Shown piece after piece: positions 36,261 to 46,326 of a stretch of 64,000 bases of DNA. The DNA is from Arenibacter algicola (lineage in GTDB: Bacteria > Bacteroidota > Bacteroidia > Flavobacteriales > Flavobacteriaceae), in assembly GCF_000733925.1 (NCBI RefSeq), contig NZ_JPOO01000001.1, forward strand, positions 2,046,001 through 2,110,000, given 5' to 3'. Each line of letters starts with the position of its first letter. Positions within the stretch are counted from its first letter, which is position 1. Both the position numbers and the translations under genes were made by a program. The notes beneath the pieces are model-generated. The model saw only the letters and a program-made list of their open reading frames with translations, did no database searches and had not been told where the DNA came from.

Positions 36261-37826
36261 TTAAGACTCTTTTAGATTAATGGTAATAGGTAATGTCCCT
36301 TTTGCATTAATTTCGGCAGTGAAATGGGCCAGGGCATTATCTTGAAACTCTATGAAATTTTGATATCCCAATACCACTGCTTTGGCGGTCTTATACTCAA
36401 TGAGGTTAAGTACATAAGGGTTTCCAAACACATATAACATAACCTTCTTTGTTTTTAACAAGTGCTGCAGCTGCTCCAATTCCTCAGTTTTAAGTTCAAA
36501 ATTATTCTGCGGCTTAACTTTTGGAGGATATAGGGCTATTAAAACATTATCCTCATTTTTTGGTCCCTTAGCAGCAATCTTGGAGGCGGCTTCCAAAAAC
36601 GTTTTATTTGTCGGTTCCCCTAAGGAGAGGCAATTAAAGCCTTCTCTTTTAAAGTCGCTAATAATCCTATCGCTCCCTGTCAATAAAGTAAGGCTTTCCT
36701 CGGCCAGCTGTTTGTTTAAAGAGGACTGTTCCTCTTTGATTGTGTTTGGTAGGGTATAGGTGGCAAAGGCTTGTTCCTTTAATTTCCATACCCGTTTAAA
36801 ACGTTCTTCTATTTCGCCTGGGTCTGCATTTCCCATTATTTTTTGAATGCCTTCCTCAGTATTCTCTGCAAAACAAAGGATATCATTTCCGGCATCAAAG
36901 GCACGCCATTCAAGTTCCCCTTTTTCCGGAAACATTTTACTAACGCTATGCATGTTCAAGGCGTCTGATATAACCACGCCATTAAAATTGAGTTCCTGAC
37001 GAAGAAGGCCTGTAATAATGGTTTTGGAAATAGTGGCCGGAGTACCCTTACCATTATCCAAAGAGGGTACGGATAAATGACCCACCATAACGCTATCCAC
37101 TCCATTTTTTATCGTTTCCCTAAAGGGATAAAGTTCGTTCTCGATTAGGGCTTCCTTGGATTTTGTGATAATCGGCAAGCCAAGATGTGAATCCGTAGCC
37201 GTATCTCCGTGTCCTGGAAAATGTTTGATGCAGCTTAAAACGCCAACACTCTGTGTTCCCTTTATAAAAGCTTTGGCTTTTTTGGTGACATTCAATTTAT
37301 CTTCTCCAAATGACCTGTAGCCAATTACGGGATTGTTGGGATTGTTATTGATGTCCACTACGGGTGCAAGATTCCAATGAATTCCTGCCTCTCTGCAGTC
37401 CATGGCTATTTGCCTTCCCACCTTAAAAATTAAATCCTCCTTGTTCTGTATGGCCCCCAAGGTGATGGCATAGGGATATTGCGGTGTGTTTTCTATCCGC
37501 ATGGCCAAGCCCCATTCGGCATCAATGCTGATAAGCAACGGAAATTTTGCCGCATTTTGGTATCGACGGATAAGGTTATTAAGAGTGGTTAGGCTTTGTT
37601 CATTGTAAACAATTTTCTTTTTTCCTTCAAAATTGGTTGCGGCACTTGCCCTACTGTGAAAGAAACAGAGGCCACCTACATGGTATTTGCCAATGAGTTT
37701 TTCCAATCCTTGTATTTCTTCTTCGGTATCATTTATAAAGGCCGCGGGCATAAACAATTGGCCAACTTTCTCGTTCAGGGCAAGCTGGGTAGCGGCGGTG
37801 TTAGAGGGTGCAATTTTAAACATCAT
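36261..37826 (-). CDS. nagZ: Glycoside hydrolase family 3 beta-N-acetylhexosaminidase (NagZ-like)
   Basis: 521 residues, longer than the 341 of E. coli NagZ because of an extra C-terminal domain (about 355-521), as in other two-domain NagZ proteins. The diagnostic loop is CIKHFPGHGDTATDSHLGLP, whose Asp/His pair is the NagZ-specific acid/base; the nucleophile Asp is in VVISDALNMHSVS. There is no signal peptide, so it should act in the cytoplasm on GlcNAc-anhMurNAc delivered by AmpG. It overlaps the AmpG-like gene by 11 bases and precedes the methyltransferase by five. Confidence 0.92.
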   Translation of the reverse strand: MMFKIAPSNTAATQLALNEKVGQLFMPAAFINDTEEEIQGLEKLIGKYHVGGLCFFHSRASAATNFEGKKKIVYNEQSLTTLNNLIRRYQNAAKFPLLISIDAEWGLAMRIENTPQYPYAITLGAIQNKEDLIFKVGRQIAMDCREAGIHWNLAPVVDINNNPNNPVIGYRSFGEDKLNVTKKAKAFIKGTQSVGVLSCIKHFPGHGDTATDSHLGLPIITKSKEALIENELYPFRETIKNGVDSVMVGHLSVPSLDNGKGTPATISKTIITGLLRQELNFNGVVISDALNMHSVSKMFPEKGELEWRAFDAGNDILCFAENTEEGIQKIMGNADPGEIEERFKRVWKLKEQAFATYTLPNTIKEEQSSLNKQLAEESLTLLTGSDRIISDFKREGFNCLSLGEPTNKTFLEAASKIAAKGPKNEDNVLIALYPPKVKPQNNFELKTEELEQLQHLLKTKKVMLYVFGNPYVLNLIEYKTAKAVVLGYQNFIEFQDNALAHFTAEINAKGTLPITINLKES

Positions 37827-39090
37827 CGGTATTGGTTTTTTTACCGTAATCGGCAGGATATTTAATAAATTTTAAAAGGAAGAACGCGGGAAGGGCAGCT
37901 ATGACCACCCAGACAAAAAAGCCTCCATATCCGAGCCATTCCTGTATATAGCCACTTGCCATTCCGGGCAGCATCATTCCCAAGGCCATAAATCCGGTGG
38001 CTATGGCATAATGTGAAGTTTTGGAAATTCCCTCGGCAACATAGATCAAGAAGATCAGAAAGGCGGCAAAGCCAAAGCCATAACCAAACTGTTCCAAAAC
38101 CACTGTTGCCACAACTGCCACTATGCTAGTTGTTTTTGTCAAAGCCAAAAAGGCGTACATGGCATTGGGCAGATTAAGGGACAAGACCATTGGCAGCATC
38201 CATTTTTTTAATCCGTCCTTGGAAATCAGGATGCCACCAAGTATGCCTCCCAACGATAACATAATTACTCCAACTGTTCCGTAAATGGTTCCTACCGCCT
38301 CGGTGGAATATTCCAATCCGCCCGCTGAGGTTTTGTCCAACAAAAAGGGTGCGGCCATTTTTACCAATTGGGATTCCCCGAGGCGATAACTTAAAATAAA
38401 GGCCAGGGCGATTCCAATATTTGGCTTCTTAAAGAAGGAAATAAATACGTCCAAAAATCCCTCAGGTCTTACTTGAACAATGGCTTCGGATGTTTCATAT
38501 TTTGGAGTCACAAAAAAGTTGGCAATGGTCAATGCCAACATTAAAATGGCAGCGGCGATCATGGTGACAGACCATGCTTTTGTGTTGTCCCCATAATAGT
38601 TTTCCAGAAATCCTGCGAGGATAACAATGAGTCCTTGACCGGTGATCATGGCCAGGCGATAGAAGGTACTTCGCATGCCCACAAAGAAGGCCTGTTTTTT
38701 TTCTGTCAGGCCCAACATGTAATATCCATCCGATGCAATATCGTTGGTTGCGGAAGCAAAAGCTGCCATCCAAAAACAGGCCAAAGTGGTGGTAAAAAAT
38801 ATGGATGTCGGCACGGTTAAACCCACTCCCAGGATGGCAAGGGAAATAATTAGCTGCATGCTCAAAAACCATTTTCGTTTGGTGCCATTGAGATCCACAA
38901 ACGGACTCCAAAGGGGTTTTAATACCCACGGAAGGTATAACCAGCTCGTGTACAAACCAATATCTGAATTACTGATACCCAGTTTTTTATACATTATTAC
39001 CGAAACTGTAACTACAAGTACGTATGGAATGCCTTGTGTAAAGTATAAAACAGGAACCCACGCCCATGCCCACTTGTCTTTTTGAATCAT
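37816..39090 (-). CDS. ampG: AmpG-like MFS muropeptide permease
   Basis: 424 residues, about 12 membrane segments. The N-terminal WVPVLYFTQGIPYVLVVTVS and TSWLYLPWVLKPLWSPFVD match the AmpG branch of the major facilitator superfamily, which carries GlcNAc-anhMurNAc (with or without peptide) into the cytoplasm. FASATNDIASDGYY in helix 4/5 is also typical. The gene overlaps nagZ and follows the DigH-like gene by 72 bases. A wider range of disaccharides is possible. Confidence 0.88.
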   Translation of the reverse strand: MIQKDKWAWAWVPVLYFTQGIPYVLVVTVSVIMYKKLGISNSDIGLYTSWLYLPWVLKPLWSPFVDLNGTKRKWFLSMQLIISLAILGVGLTVPTSIFFTTTLACFWMAAFASATNDIASDGYYMLGLTEKKQAFFVGMRSTFYRLAMITGQGLIVILAGFLENYYGDNTKAWSVTMIAAAILMLALTIANFFVTPKYETSEAIVQVRPEGFLDVFISFFKKPNIGIALAFILSYRLGESQLVKMAAPFLLDKTSAGGLEYSTEAVGTIYGTVGVIMLSLGGILGGILISKDGLKKWMLPMVLSLNLPNAMYAFLALTKTTSIVAVVATVVLEQFGYGFGFAAFLIFLIYVAEGISKTSHYAIATGFMALGMMLPGMASGYIQEWLGYGGFFVWVVIAALPAFFLLKFIKYPADYGKKTNTDDV

Positions 39091-39162
39091 TTTACCTGCT
39101 TTTTATGTTCTAAAATTAATTTTTATTTTCTTGTTCATGAAGATATCAAATCTTCTTTGACT

Positions 39163-40674
39163 TTAATTTAGACTGATGATTTTGGGTCTACTTTCCTGAC
39201 CAAAATTATTTATAAATGTTAAGGCCAAAAGTTTTCGTCCCTTGAATCCCGAACGGTCAAAACTAAAATTACCGGACTCCGGTAAAGGAATTTTAGCGAC
39301 TAATTTATCTGAATTTTCCAGGTTTAATTTTGATTCTTTTTTGGCTACATATACCAAAGCATATCTTAAATTTTGTCTTTCTGTTGATGGAATACTGAAA
39401 TGTAAAAGACCATCTTTTTCCTGAAATTGTGTTTCAATACTTTCACTCTGAAATGCATTTTTTTGTAAAGGCGAAGTAGGGGGCAAAGCAATATTTTGGT
39501 AGTATTTTTTCTTCAATATTTTTAGCACATCCTCTTTGTTTGACATTAAGGATTTGGCACTAAAAAACACATTACCGATTACATTGTTAGTTTCTCTGGC
39601 GAAGCTTAATTGGTTAGGAAGTTCTTTTTTCCTATCCCACGCCTTGTCACTGTTGTTTCTAATTTTGTAGGGTCCGTTGCCAATATATAGGTTGGTATTA
39701 ATACTGTTTTTGGACCACCAGTCCACTATCTTTTTGTGGGATGCTACGGGTAGATCCATGCTCCAATATACTTGGGGTGCCAAATAGTCTATCCAACCCA
39801 TTTTCATCCATAACAACGGATCGGCGTATAGGTCCTCATAGGTGGTCTGCCCGGCTTTGGTGTCCGATCCAAGAGGATCGGTGCTGTTGTTTTTCCATAC
39901 TCCGAACGGACTTATACCGAACTGTACCCAAGGTTTTTTAATTTTTATGGTGTTGTGTACCTTCTTGACCAAACTATCTATATTGCTTCTTCTCCAATCT
40001 TCCAAGGATTGCCGTGGTTGGGCGTATTTGGAATAGGCATCTGTATCCTCAAAGGTTTCATTGGTTATCTTATAGGGATAGAAGTAATCGTCAAAATGAA
40101 CTGCATCTACATCGTAATTGGTCACGACTTCTCCCATGATATTTGTTAAATGCTGTTGTACTTCCGGTAATCCGGGATTGTAATAGTATTTTTTTCCGTA
40201 TTTCAGCATCCAATCCGGGTGAAGGTTGTAATCATGGTTTTTGCTTAGGATTTCCAATTTTTCATCAAAGGTGGCCCTGTAGGGGTTAAGCCATGCGTGG
40301 AACTCCATTCCCCTGGCATGTACTTCCTGTATCATCCATTGTAATGGATCGTAATAAGGTTCTGGAGCTACTCCTTCATTGCCGGTCAAAAATCTTGACC
40401 AAGGTGCGTATTGGGATGGATAAAAAGCATCCCCGGCTGCCCTAATTTGAACAATTACGGCATTAAAATTTAAGTCATTATAAAAATCAAGGATTTTCAG
40501 ATAGTCCTGTTTCTGTTTTTCAATATCATCGAGGCCGCTTTTTGGCCAGTCTATATTAACCACGGTGGCTATCCATACCCCTCTAAATTCATGCTTGGGT
40601 GTTGGTATGGAAGGTTTGAATACCGAGCAGGAGGTTAGCGCTAATGTTAGTAAAACAGCAATTCTTTTGAGCAT
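39163..40674 (-). CDS. DigH/YddW-like family 10 (GHL10, DUF187) glycosyl hydrolase lipoprotein
   Basis: 503 residues. The lipoprotein signal ends in LTSCS with the lipidated Cys16. The TIM-barrel starts with EFRGVWIATVVNIDWP, the GHL10 hallmark; other core strands are FNAVIVQIRAAGDAFYPS, MEFHAWLNPYRATFD, VDAVHFDDYFYPY (likely catalytic acids) and IDYLAPQVYWSMD. A C-terminal beta domain begins near residue 420. E. coli DigH (YddW) of the same family cleaves peptide-free (denuded) peptidoglycan glycans. The location between SusD and AmpG supports cell-wall glycan cleavage in the periplasm or at the outer membrane. Confidence 0.88.
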   Translation of the reverse strand: MLKRIAVLLTLALTSCSVFKPSIPTPKHEFRGVWIATVVNIDWPKSGLDDIEKQKQDYLKILDFYNDLNFNAVIVQIRAAGDAFYPSQYAPWSRFLTGNEGVAPEPYYDPLQWMIQEVHARGMEFHAWLNPYRATFDEKLEILSKNHDYNLHPDWMLKYGKKYYYNPGLPEVQQHLTNIMGEVVTNYDVDAVHFDDYFYPYKITNETFEDTDAYSKYAQPRQSLEDWRRSNIDSLVKKVHNTIKIKKPWVQFGISPFGVWKNNSTDPLGSDTKAGQTTYEDLYADPLLWMKMGWIDYLAPQVYWSMDLPVASHKKIVDWWSKNSINTNLYIGNGPYKIRNNSDKAWDRKKELPNQLSFARETNNVIGNVFFSAKSLMSNKEDVLKILKKKYYQNIALPPTSPLQKNAFQSESIETQFQEKDGLLHFSIPSTERQNLRYALVYVAKKESKLNLENSDKLVAKIPLPESGNFSFDRSGFKGRKLLALTFINNFGQESRPKIISLN

Positions 40675-40753
40675 ATGTAATTGAGTGTTGAAATAAAAGG
40701 CCTAGCATTTAAACATAAATGTAGGCCTTTTGTAATCTAAAACAATAATTCCT

Positions 40754-42097
40754 TTAAATTGATGGGTCGGCCGGAGTATTGCTATTGTTATCCCTCTCAG
40801 TGTTTGGATAAGGATAAAAGTTTCTATTCCTTTCATCTGTAAATACCTTGGCACTTGTGCTGGGCTCAGGTCGTTCAAACCTTCTGCTGTCCTCCAAACT
40901 GGTTCCGGTCAAGAACAGTTCCAATCTACGGTTAAGGTATACCTCGTCCAATAAGGCGTCAACGGACGTGTCCCCTGCATAAGCAGAAATATTGGCGTTT
41001 ACCCCAAAGACATCATCATTATCCGTCCTAACATTGTTTATGGCCGTTACGGCAGCGGTTATATCGGCTGAAGTTTTCCTAAGATTTGCTTCGGCCATAA
41101 TCAGGTTCATTTCGTCCGGTAGATAAACAGGAATGGATTCAGTACCGCTTTCCTCATCAAAGAATCCTGCAAGGTCCTCTATGGGTAGTTGATTTATGTT
41201 CAGTTCATCCAAAGGAACCAAATAAAAATCAACGCGACCATCAGCAGGGTCTATAGAAAAAGAATCTGGTAAGCCAAAGCTATCCCTAGGTTTAAAATTG
41301 GGAACACCGTTTTGAAAAACCCTGCTCCAGACCGGATTCAAATTTTGTGAATCATAGGTGAATACGGAGGTAGAAGATTCGTCTACCGAGCCCGCTGCCG
41401 AAATTGCGGCGTCATAATTCCCTGCAAATAAGTTGTATCTAGCCGACATTGCCTGAAGGGTATTTTCCAAATCTATATTTCCTCTCAGGATCTCTGAGCT
41501 GAACTCTTCGGATATTGGGTTGGCCGCAATTAGGTTTTGAGCCTCATTGAGTAGGGCCACTGCAGTATTGTAAGCTTCTGTCCTAGATACGAATGCGGCA
41601 TCCCCATCTTGGCTGATGGCTACAATTACCTGTTCGTAGTTCTGTGCCATACTTCCTATTGCCATTGCCTTAAATAAATTGGCGTAGGCAACCAGACCAC
41701 TTTTGGTGCCGTCATTAATGTTCAGATCAGGTGCGTTTTTTGCAATATCTTCAGAAATGGACATTACTCGAAGCATAGTGGACCACAGTCCGACAATATT
41801 GGAAGTGGAATTTGGAATGTCCCCACCGTCCTCAAGATCTATCATATTCTGAAAGGTAGTGGTAATACCTGCCTCTCTGGTGGTTACGGCTGGTGTTTCT
41901 ACTATCCATCTCAAGCCTGTGGTGGAATACAATTGTTGCATTCCTATGGTTGCTGCCAAAATCCCTTCCCTAGAAGAAAAAACCTGGGCGTCCGTAGCGG
42001 CATTGGGATTATCAAAATCGGTTTCGCAAGATGATACCGCCAAAACGGTCATCAATAGTGCAATAGCCTTTATATTAAAATTTAGATATTTTTTCAT
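40754..42097 (-). CDS. SusD/RagB-like outer-membrane glycan-binding lipoprotein
   Basis: 447 residues. The lipoprotein signal ends in VSSCETDFDNPN (Cys24). The helical tetratricopeptide-like core and the SusD-family segment with LPDEMNLIMAEANLRK (about residues 325-340), then LDEVYLNRRLELFLTG and a DSRRFERP motif, are characteristic. It forms the lid of the SusC transporter encoded 17 bases upstream. In this cluster the ligand is probably a peptidoglycan-derived sugar. Confidence 0.93.
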   Translation of the reverse strand: MKKYLNFNIKAIALLMTVLAVSSCETDFDNPNAATDAQVFSSREGILAATIGMQQLYSTTGLRWIVETPAVTTREAGITTTFQNMIDLEDGGDIPNSTSNIVGLWSTMLRVMSISEDIAKNAPDLNINDGTKSGLVAYANLFKAMAIGSMAQNYEQVIVAISQDGDAAFVSRTEAYNTAVALLNEAQNLIAANPISEEFSSEILRGNIDLENTLQAMSARYNLFAGNYDAAISAAGSVDESSTSVFTYDSQNLNPVWSRVFQNGVPNFKPRDSFGLPDSFSIDPADGRVDFYLVPLDELNINQLPIEDLAGFFDEESGTESIPVYLPDEMNLIMAEANLRKTSADITAAVTAINNVRTDNDDVFGVNANISAYAGDTSVDALLDEVYLNRRLELFLTGTSLEDSRRFERPEPSTSAKVFTDERNRNFYPYPNTERDNNSNTPADPSI

Positions 42098-42114
42098 CGT
42101 TGTTATTTTTAAGT

Positions 42115-45090
42115 TTAGAAACTAACATTTACTCCAAATTGATAGGTCTTTGGGATTGGAACTGTAGCAAAATCAAATCCTCTTACCCCATTGCTTTGAC
42201 CTGCGGCACTTACTTCTGGATCCCATCCGGAATAATTGTCCCATGAAACCAAGTTTCTACCTACCAAACTCAATGCTATGTTGTCTATAAAATCCCATTT
42301 AGGGTTGAAGTTATAGCTAAGGCTTACTTCCCTTAACTTAACAAAAGATCCATCTTCCACAAACTCTTCAAAGATATTGGCCTGTGCTCCTCCATAACCT
42401 TTGGGAAGGTTCCCCAACAATTCTTGACCAACATTGTATCCACCGCCAAACAATACATTGTCCAGCAATCTACGGTTCCAGTTAAATACTTCGTAACCCT
42501 GAACAGCATCCAACTGTACTCTTAATGAAAAATTCTTATATGAGACTTCATTGATCAGAGATCCAAACCAATCTGGGTTTGGGTCGCCCAATACCTTGGA
42601 TGATTCACCATCCTCGGTAGTTCCTCTGTATGGATAGCCATCGGCGTCCAAGGCGATGCTACCATCTTCGTTTCTAGCATAGAATTGTCTGTAAAAAACA
42701 CCTAAAGGTTCACCTTCTATTACATAATTGGTAGAGAAGCTTCCATCAAGTGTTAGTCGGCCACCGCCGGCAACATTGGTAACCTCATTCTTGTTTTTGG
42801 AGAAAGAGGCGGTTACGTCCCAAGAAAAGTTTTCATTTTTGATGGGTGCGGCCCTAAGTAGTATCTCTACACCTTTATTCTCCAAGTTTCCTACGTTTTC
42901 GAATCTAGAACTAAAACCTGTTGATGGAGCCAATACCCTTGGCAGTAATAGATCTGTTACCTTTTGATGGTAATATGAGAATTCCAAGCCTAATCTGTTA
43001 TTAAGAAAACCGGCATCAAAACCTAATTCAATTTCATCCTGTCTTTCTGGTTTCAGGTTTTCATTTCCTTGAGCCGTAGAGGGTATAAGGCTTACCGCAC
43101 CACCAATGGCAGAAGGAGTATATACTGAAAATCTGTCAAAGGCACCCAATGCTGTAAGGTTACCGGCCTGACCCCATGAGGTCCTTAATTTGAAAGAGTT
43201 AAAAGTGTCTGAAAAGGCATCTTTCCAGAAATCCTCATCGGATAGAACATAGGAGGCACTGGCTTTAAAATAAAGTTGATTGCGTTCATCCTTACCAAAA
43301 GTTGAAGCTCCGTCCATTCTTACTGCTCCGTTTATATATAGTTTGTCCATGAAGGAAAAGGATTGTTGAAGAAAAGCTCCCCAATATGAAATTTGGGATC
43401 TAGTTTCGCCTTGCTCCAACAAACTACCTCCTGTGGCTGTTTGAACAACAGGTGGAAGTCCGGTTGCACTGATGCCTACTCTATCTCTCTCTTCATATTG
43501 CCAAGAACCTCCAGCCGTAGTAATAGAGTTTATACTATCTGATATATCCGTTCTATAGGTTACATTAAGGTCGCTATTGTATTGAAAACTGTTCAAATCA
43601 GATCTTCTAGCAAATCCATCAGGAAGTGTAGAGGTATTGTTAATTGGAATAAAAGCAAAGGCAGATTGGTTGTAATAATCCATGCCCAAGGTATATTTTG
43701 CGGAAAGGTGCTCATTAAATTTTCCATCTAAGGCAATACTGGAGATGAAACGATTGGTTTTTTGTCCAAAATCAAATCGGTCTACCGCTTCCAATGGGTT
43801 GGTTCTGGCCACTAGGGGAGAAGTTACGGGATAAACTCCTGAAGCATCAGGGGTCGGATCTATGGAATTGTCGCTGAACAAGAATCCTGTAATGGATCCA
43901 TAGGCAGAATTGATCCCACCATTGGGAACGTCGTTACTTATACTTCTTACATAGTTGAAACCTCCTGTAATATCCAACCAATCAAATGCCTTCTGGGTAA
44001 TGTTGGCTTTAAATCCGTAACGTTTAAAGTCGGTATTCTTTACGATTCCCTCATTATCCAAATGTGAGGCTGAAAGAAAATAGGAGGTTTTCTCATTTCC
44101 TCCATTTACAGAAAAGTAATTCTCCAAGCCGAAACCGGTGTCGAATATAACATCTTGTAAATCATAGCGTTCTACCGCAACCGTAGCCAAATTGTTTCTG
44201 TCAGTGGCTACTTCCCAAGCTAGGGGAACCGTATTGTAGTCGATCTTTTTTCTTAGCTCGTTTAGCTTGGTATTCGTCATAAAGGTAAACTTGGGTTCAC
44301 CACTCTTTCCCTTTTTGGTAAAAATTTGAACTACCCCGTTGCTGGCCCTTGATCCGTAGATCGCCGCTGCAGCTGCACCCTTGATTATTTCTATTTTTTC
44401 AATATCATTGGGGTTTAGGTCGGCCAACCTGTTCTGGGAGTTACCTCCCAAATCTATAAGCTCGTTACTGGAGTTACTTATAATAATCCCATCCACAATA
44501 TATAATGGGTCGGAACTACCGGCAATGGTGCTAGGGCCTCTAAGTCTTATACTGATACCACCCGCAGGATCTCCGGAATTTTGTTGTACCAAGGCACCAG
44601 AAACTTTTCCAGCAATGGCCTGGTCTACCTGGGTTGCGCCATTATTGGTCAAATCTTCTGATTTTACAGAGGATATGGCGTTTCCTAGGGATCTTTTATT
44701 GGCTCCTGTCCCTGTCCCGGTAACCACTACTTCGTCCAGGCTTAGAAGGTCTTCTGCCAGAACAATATCCTGAGTGATATCTCCGCCCGAGGCACTGAAG
44801 GATATTTTTTGAGTGCTAAATCCAAGATAGCTAGCGGTGAGAACATAATCCCCGTTTTCAAGAGCAGCCTTAAAGCTGTAGTTTCCATCGAAATCCGAAA
44901 CGGCACCGAAAGATGTATTTGCAATAAATACAGAAGCCCCGGCTATGGGTATCCCAGAACCACTTTCAGTAATGTTTCCACTGATTGTAATTGGGGATTG
45001 TTGCCCAAATACGTTTGTACTCATTACCAGAAGTAGCCATAGGAATAAATGGCTTGGTAACTTTCCTCTAATTGTTTGAAATTTTTTCAT
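42115..45090 (-). CDS. SusC/RagA-type TonB-dependent outer-membrane transporter
   Basis: 991 residues. Signal peptide about 1-29, then a carboxypeptidase-regulatory-like domain (about 35-110), the plug with the SusC signature SLDEVVVTGTGTGANKRSLG and the later LYIVDGIIISN, and a 22-strand barrel ending in the aromatic YQFGVNVSF. It imports oligosaccharides bound by SusD using TonB energy. It is the first gene of the minus-strand cell-wall-sugar run and is divergent from the DeoR regulator, whose putative operators lie just upstream of it. Confidence 0.95.
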   Translation of the reverse strand: MKKFQTIRGKLPSHLFLWLLLVMSTNVFGQQSPITISGNITESGSGIPIAGASVFIANTSFGAVSDFDGNYSFKAALENGDYVLTASYLGFSTQKISFSASGGDITQDIVLAEDLLSLDEVVVTGTGTGANKRSLGNAISSVKSEDLTNNGATQVDQAIAGKVSGALVQQNSGDPAGGISIRLRGPSTIAGSSDPLYIVDGIIISNSSNELIDLGGNSQNRLADLNPNDIEKIEIIKGAAAAAIYGSRASNGVVQIFTKKGKSGEPKFTFMTNTKLNELRKKIDYNTVPLAWEVATDRNNLATVAVERYDLQDVIFDTGFGLENYFSVNGGNEKTSYFLSASHLDNEGIVKNTDFKRYGFKANITQKAFDWLDITGGFNYVRSISNDVPNGGINSAYGSITGFLFSDNSIDPTPDASGVYPVTSPLVARTNPLEAVDRFDFGQKTNRFISSIALDGKFNEHLSAKYTLGMDYYNQSAFAFIPINNTSTLPDGFARRSDLNSFQYNSDLNVTYRTDISDSINSITTAGGSWQYEERDRVGISATGLPPVVQTATGGSLLEQGETRSQISYWGAFLQQSFSFMDKLYINGAVRMDGASTFGKDERNQLYFKASASYVLSDEDFWKDAFSDTFNSFKLRTSWGQAGNLTALGAFDRFSVYTPSAIGGAVSLIPSTAQGNENLKPERQDEIELGFDAGFLNNRLGLEFSYYHQKVTDLLLPRVLAPSTGFSSRFENVGNLENKGVEILLRAAPIKNENFSWDVTASFSKNKNEVTNVAGGGRLTLDGSFSTNYVIEGEPLGVFYRQFYARNEDGSIALDADGYPYRGTTEDGESSKVLGDPNPDWFGSLINEVSYKNFSLRVQLDAVQGYEVFNWNRRLLDNVLFGGGYNVGQELLGNLPKGYGGAQANIFEEFVEDGSFVKLREVSLSYNFNPKWDFIDNIALSLVGRNLVSWDNYSGWDPEVSAAGQSNGVRGFDFATVPIPKTYQFGVNVSF

Positions 45091-45155
45091 CGGCTTTTAG
45101 AGTTAATTTTTAGTAAATTGAATTAGAAATAGAATATTTAACATTCTCAAAAATA

Positions 45156-45198
45156 TGCAAAAAACTGCAACTATTGCAATAATTTGCAATATATTGCA
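45156..45198. promoter_or_regulatory. Phased TGCA(A) repeats, putative DeoR operator
   Basis: TGCAA occurs at 45156, 45166, 45175 and 45185, and TGCA(T) at 45195, that is at steps of 10, 9, 10 and 10 bases. The array lies between the divergent susC and deoR genes. DeoR-family proteins bind repeated short motifs as oligomers, so this is the best candidate operator. Confidence 0.5.
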
Positions 45199-45282
45199 TT
45201 AATTATTAAAATTATTAGCTGTATACGGTTTGTTTGCTGTTTTTTGCTAATATTGACTATATTCTGTTAATATGACAATTTT

Positions 45283-46032
45283 ATGTTAAAAGCTGAGAGA
45301 CAACAAGTAATCTTAAACGAGGTTAGAATCCATAATAGGGTTTTGTTTACGGATATTGCCGAACTTTTGAGTGTTTCGGTAGATACCATTCGCCGTGATA
45401 TCAAGGAGCTAAGCGCTGCCAAAAAATTAAAGAAGGTACATGGTGGGGCCATATCATTAGGATTTAACAATTACAATGTTGAAAATCACGACATATATGC
45501 TCTTGAGAGTAAGTCAAGTATTGCCAGAAAGGCAATAACCTTGATCAAGAGTGGACAAGTTATACTCTTAAGTGGTGGAACTACCAATATTGAAATTGCC
45601 CGAATGATTCCACCCAATTTGAAAATTACCTGTTTTACACCCAGTTTGCCTGTTGCTGTTCAATTAATGGCCAAATCGGATGTGGAAGTAATATTGGTTG
45701 GTGGAAAATTATCCAAGGATTCCCAAATTGCTATTGGCGGTTGCGCTATAAACATGTTGAATGATATTAAGGTAGATATCTGCTTTTTGGGTATCAACTC
45801 CATCGACGTAAAAAATGGAGTAACCGACTTTGATTGGGATATTGTTCAAATAAAAAAAGCTATGATAAATGCCTCCAGAAAAATTGTGGCGCCATCAATT
45901 TCCGAGAAGTTAAATTCTACACAACGGTTTAAGATATGTGATTTGGACAGTATTGATGTTTTAATTACAGAACTGGAACCTGAGGATGATAAGTTAATGG
46001 ATTTTAGGGAAGTTAAAGTAAAATTGCTTTAA
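45283..46032 (+). CDS. DeoR/GlpR family transcriptional regulator
   Basis: 249 residues. The N-terminal helix-turn-helix is AERQQVILNEVRIHNRVLFT... with VSVDTIRRDIKEL as recognition helix (about residues 30-42) and the typical KKVHGGA wing. The C-terminal DeoRC sugar-phosphate sensor has LLSGGTTNIEIARMIP and VILVGGKLSKDSQIAIGG. Such proteins are usually repressors released by phosphosugars; here MurNAc-6-phosphate or GlcNAc-6-phosphate would make sense (inference). It is divergent from susC and 294 bases upstream of murQ. Confidence 0.93.
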   Translation: MLKAERQQVILNEVRIHNRVLFTDIAELLSVSVDTIRRDIKELSAAKKLKKVHGGAISLGFNNYNVENHDIYALESKSSIARKAITLIKSGQVILLSGGTTNIEIARMIPPNLKITCFTPSLPVAVQLMAKSDVEVILVGGKLSKDSQIAIGGCAINMLNDIKVDICFLGINSIDVKNGVTDFDWDIVQIKKAMINASRKIVAPSISEKLNSTQRFKICDLDSIDVLITELEPEDDKLMDFREVKVKLL

Positions 46033-46326
46033 TGACATTTACTTATTAATATGGTTTATATTTTTCAATTGTCTTTGCTTTTTTTAATATCCACTTTTGG
46101 TTTTGTCCAATGTAAAAACTAAATTTTCCTAAGTTTGTCATATTATAAAAGTATACTATGATTTGTGAAACAGAATTTAGTCCAATTATTAGAATATTTC
46201 CATTGGAATAACAAAAGTACAGTCTTGATTTTTCAAATTGCCAAATTAACCAGTCTTATTAAGTTGAAACACTTAAGTTAAACCAAAATTTAATCCTATA
46301 TAAATTTAATACCAACCAAAAAAAAT
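46033..46326 (+). promoter_or_regulatory. murQ upstream region with direct repeat
   Basis: No gene in these 294 AT-rich bases. TTAAGTTGAAAC (46259-46270) is followed two bases later by TTAAGTTAAAC (46273-46283), a 14-base-spaced direct repeat 43-68 bases before the murQ start. It may be a regulator site. Confidence 0.4.
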
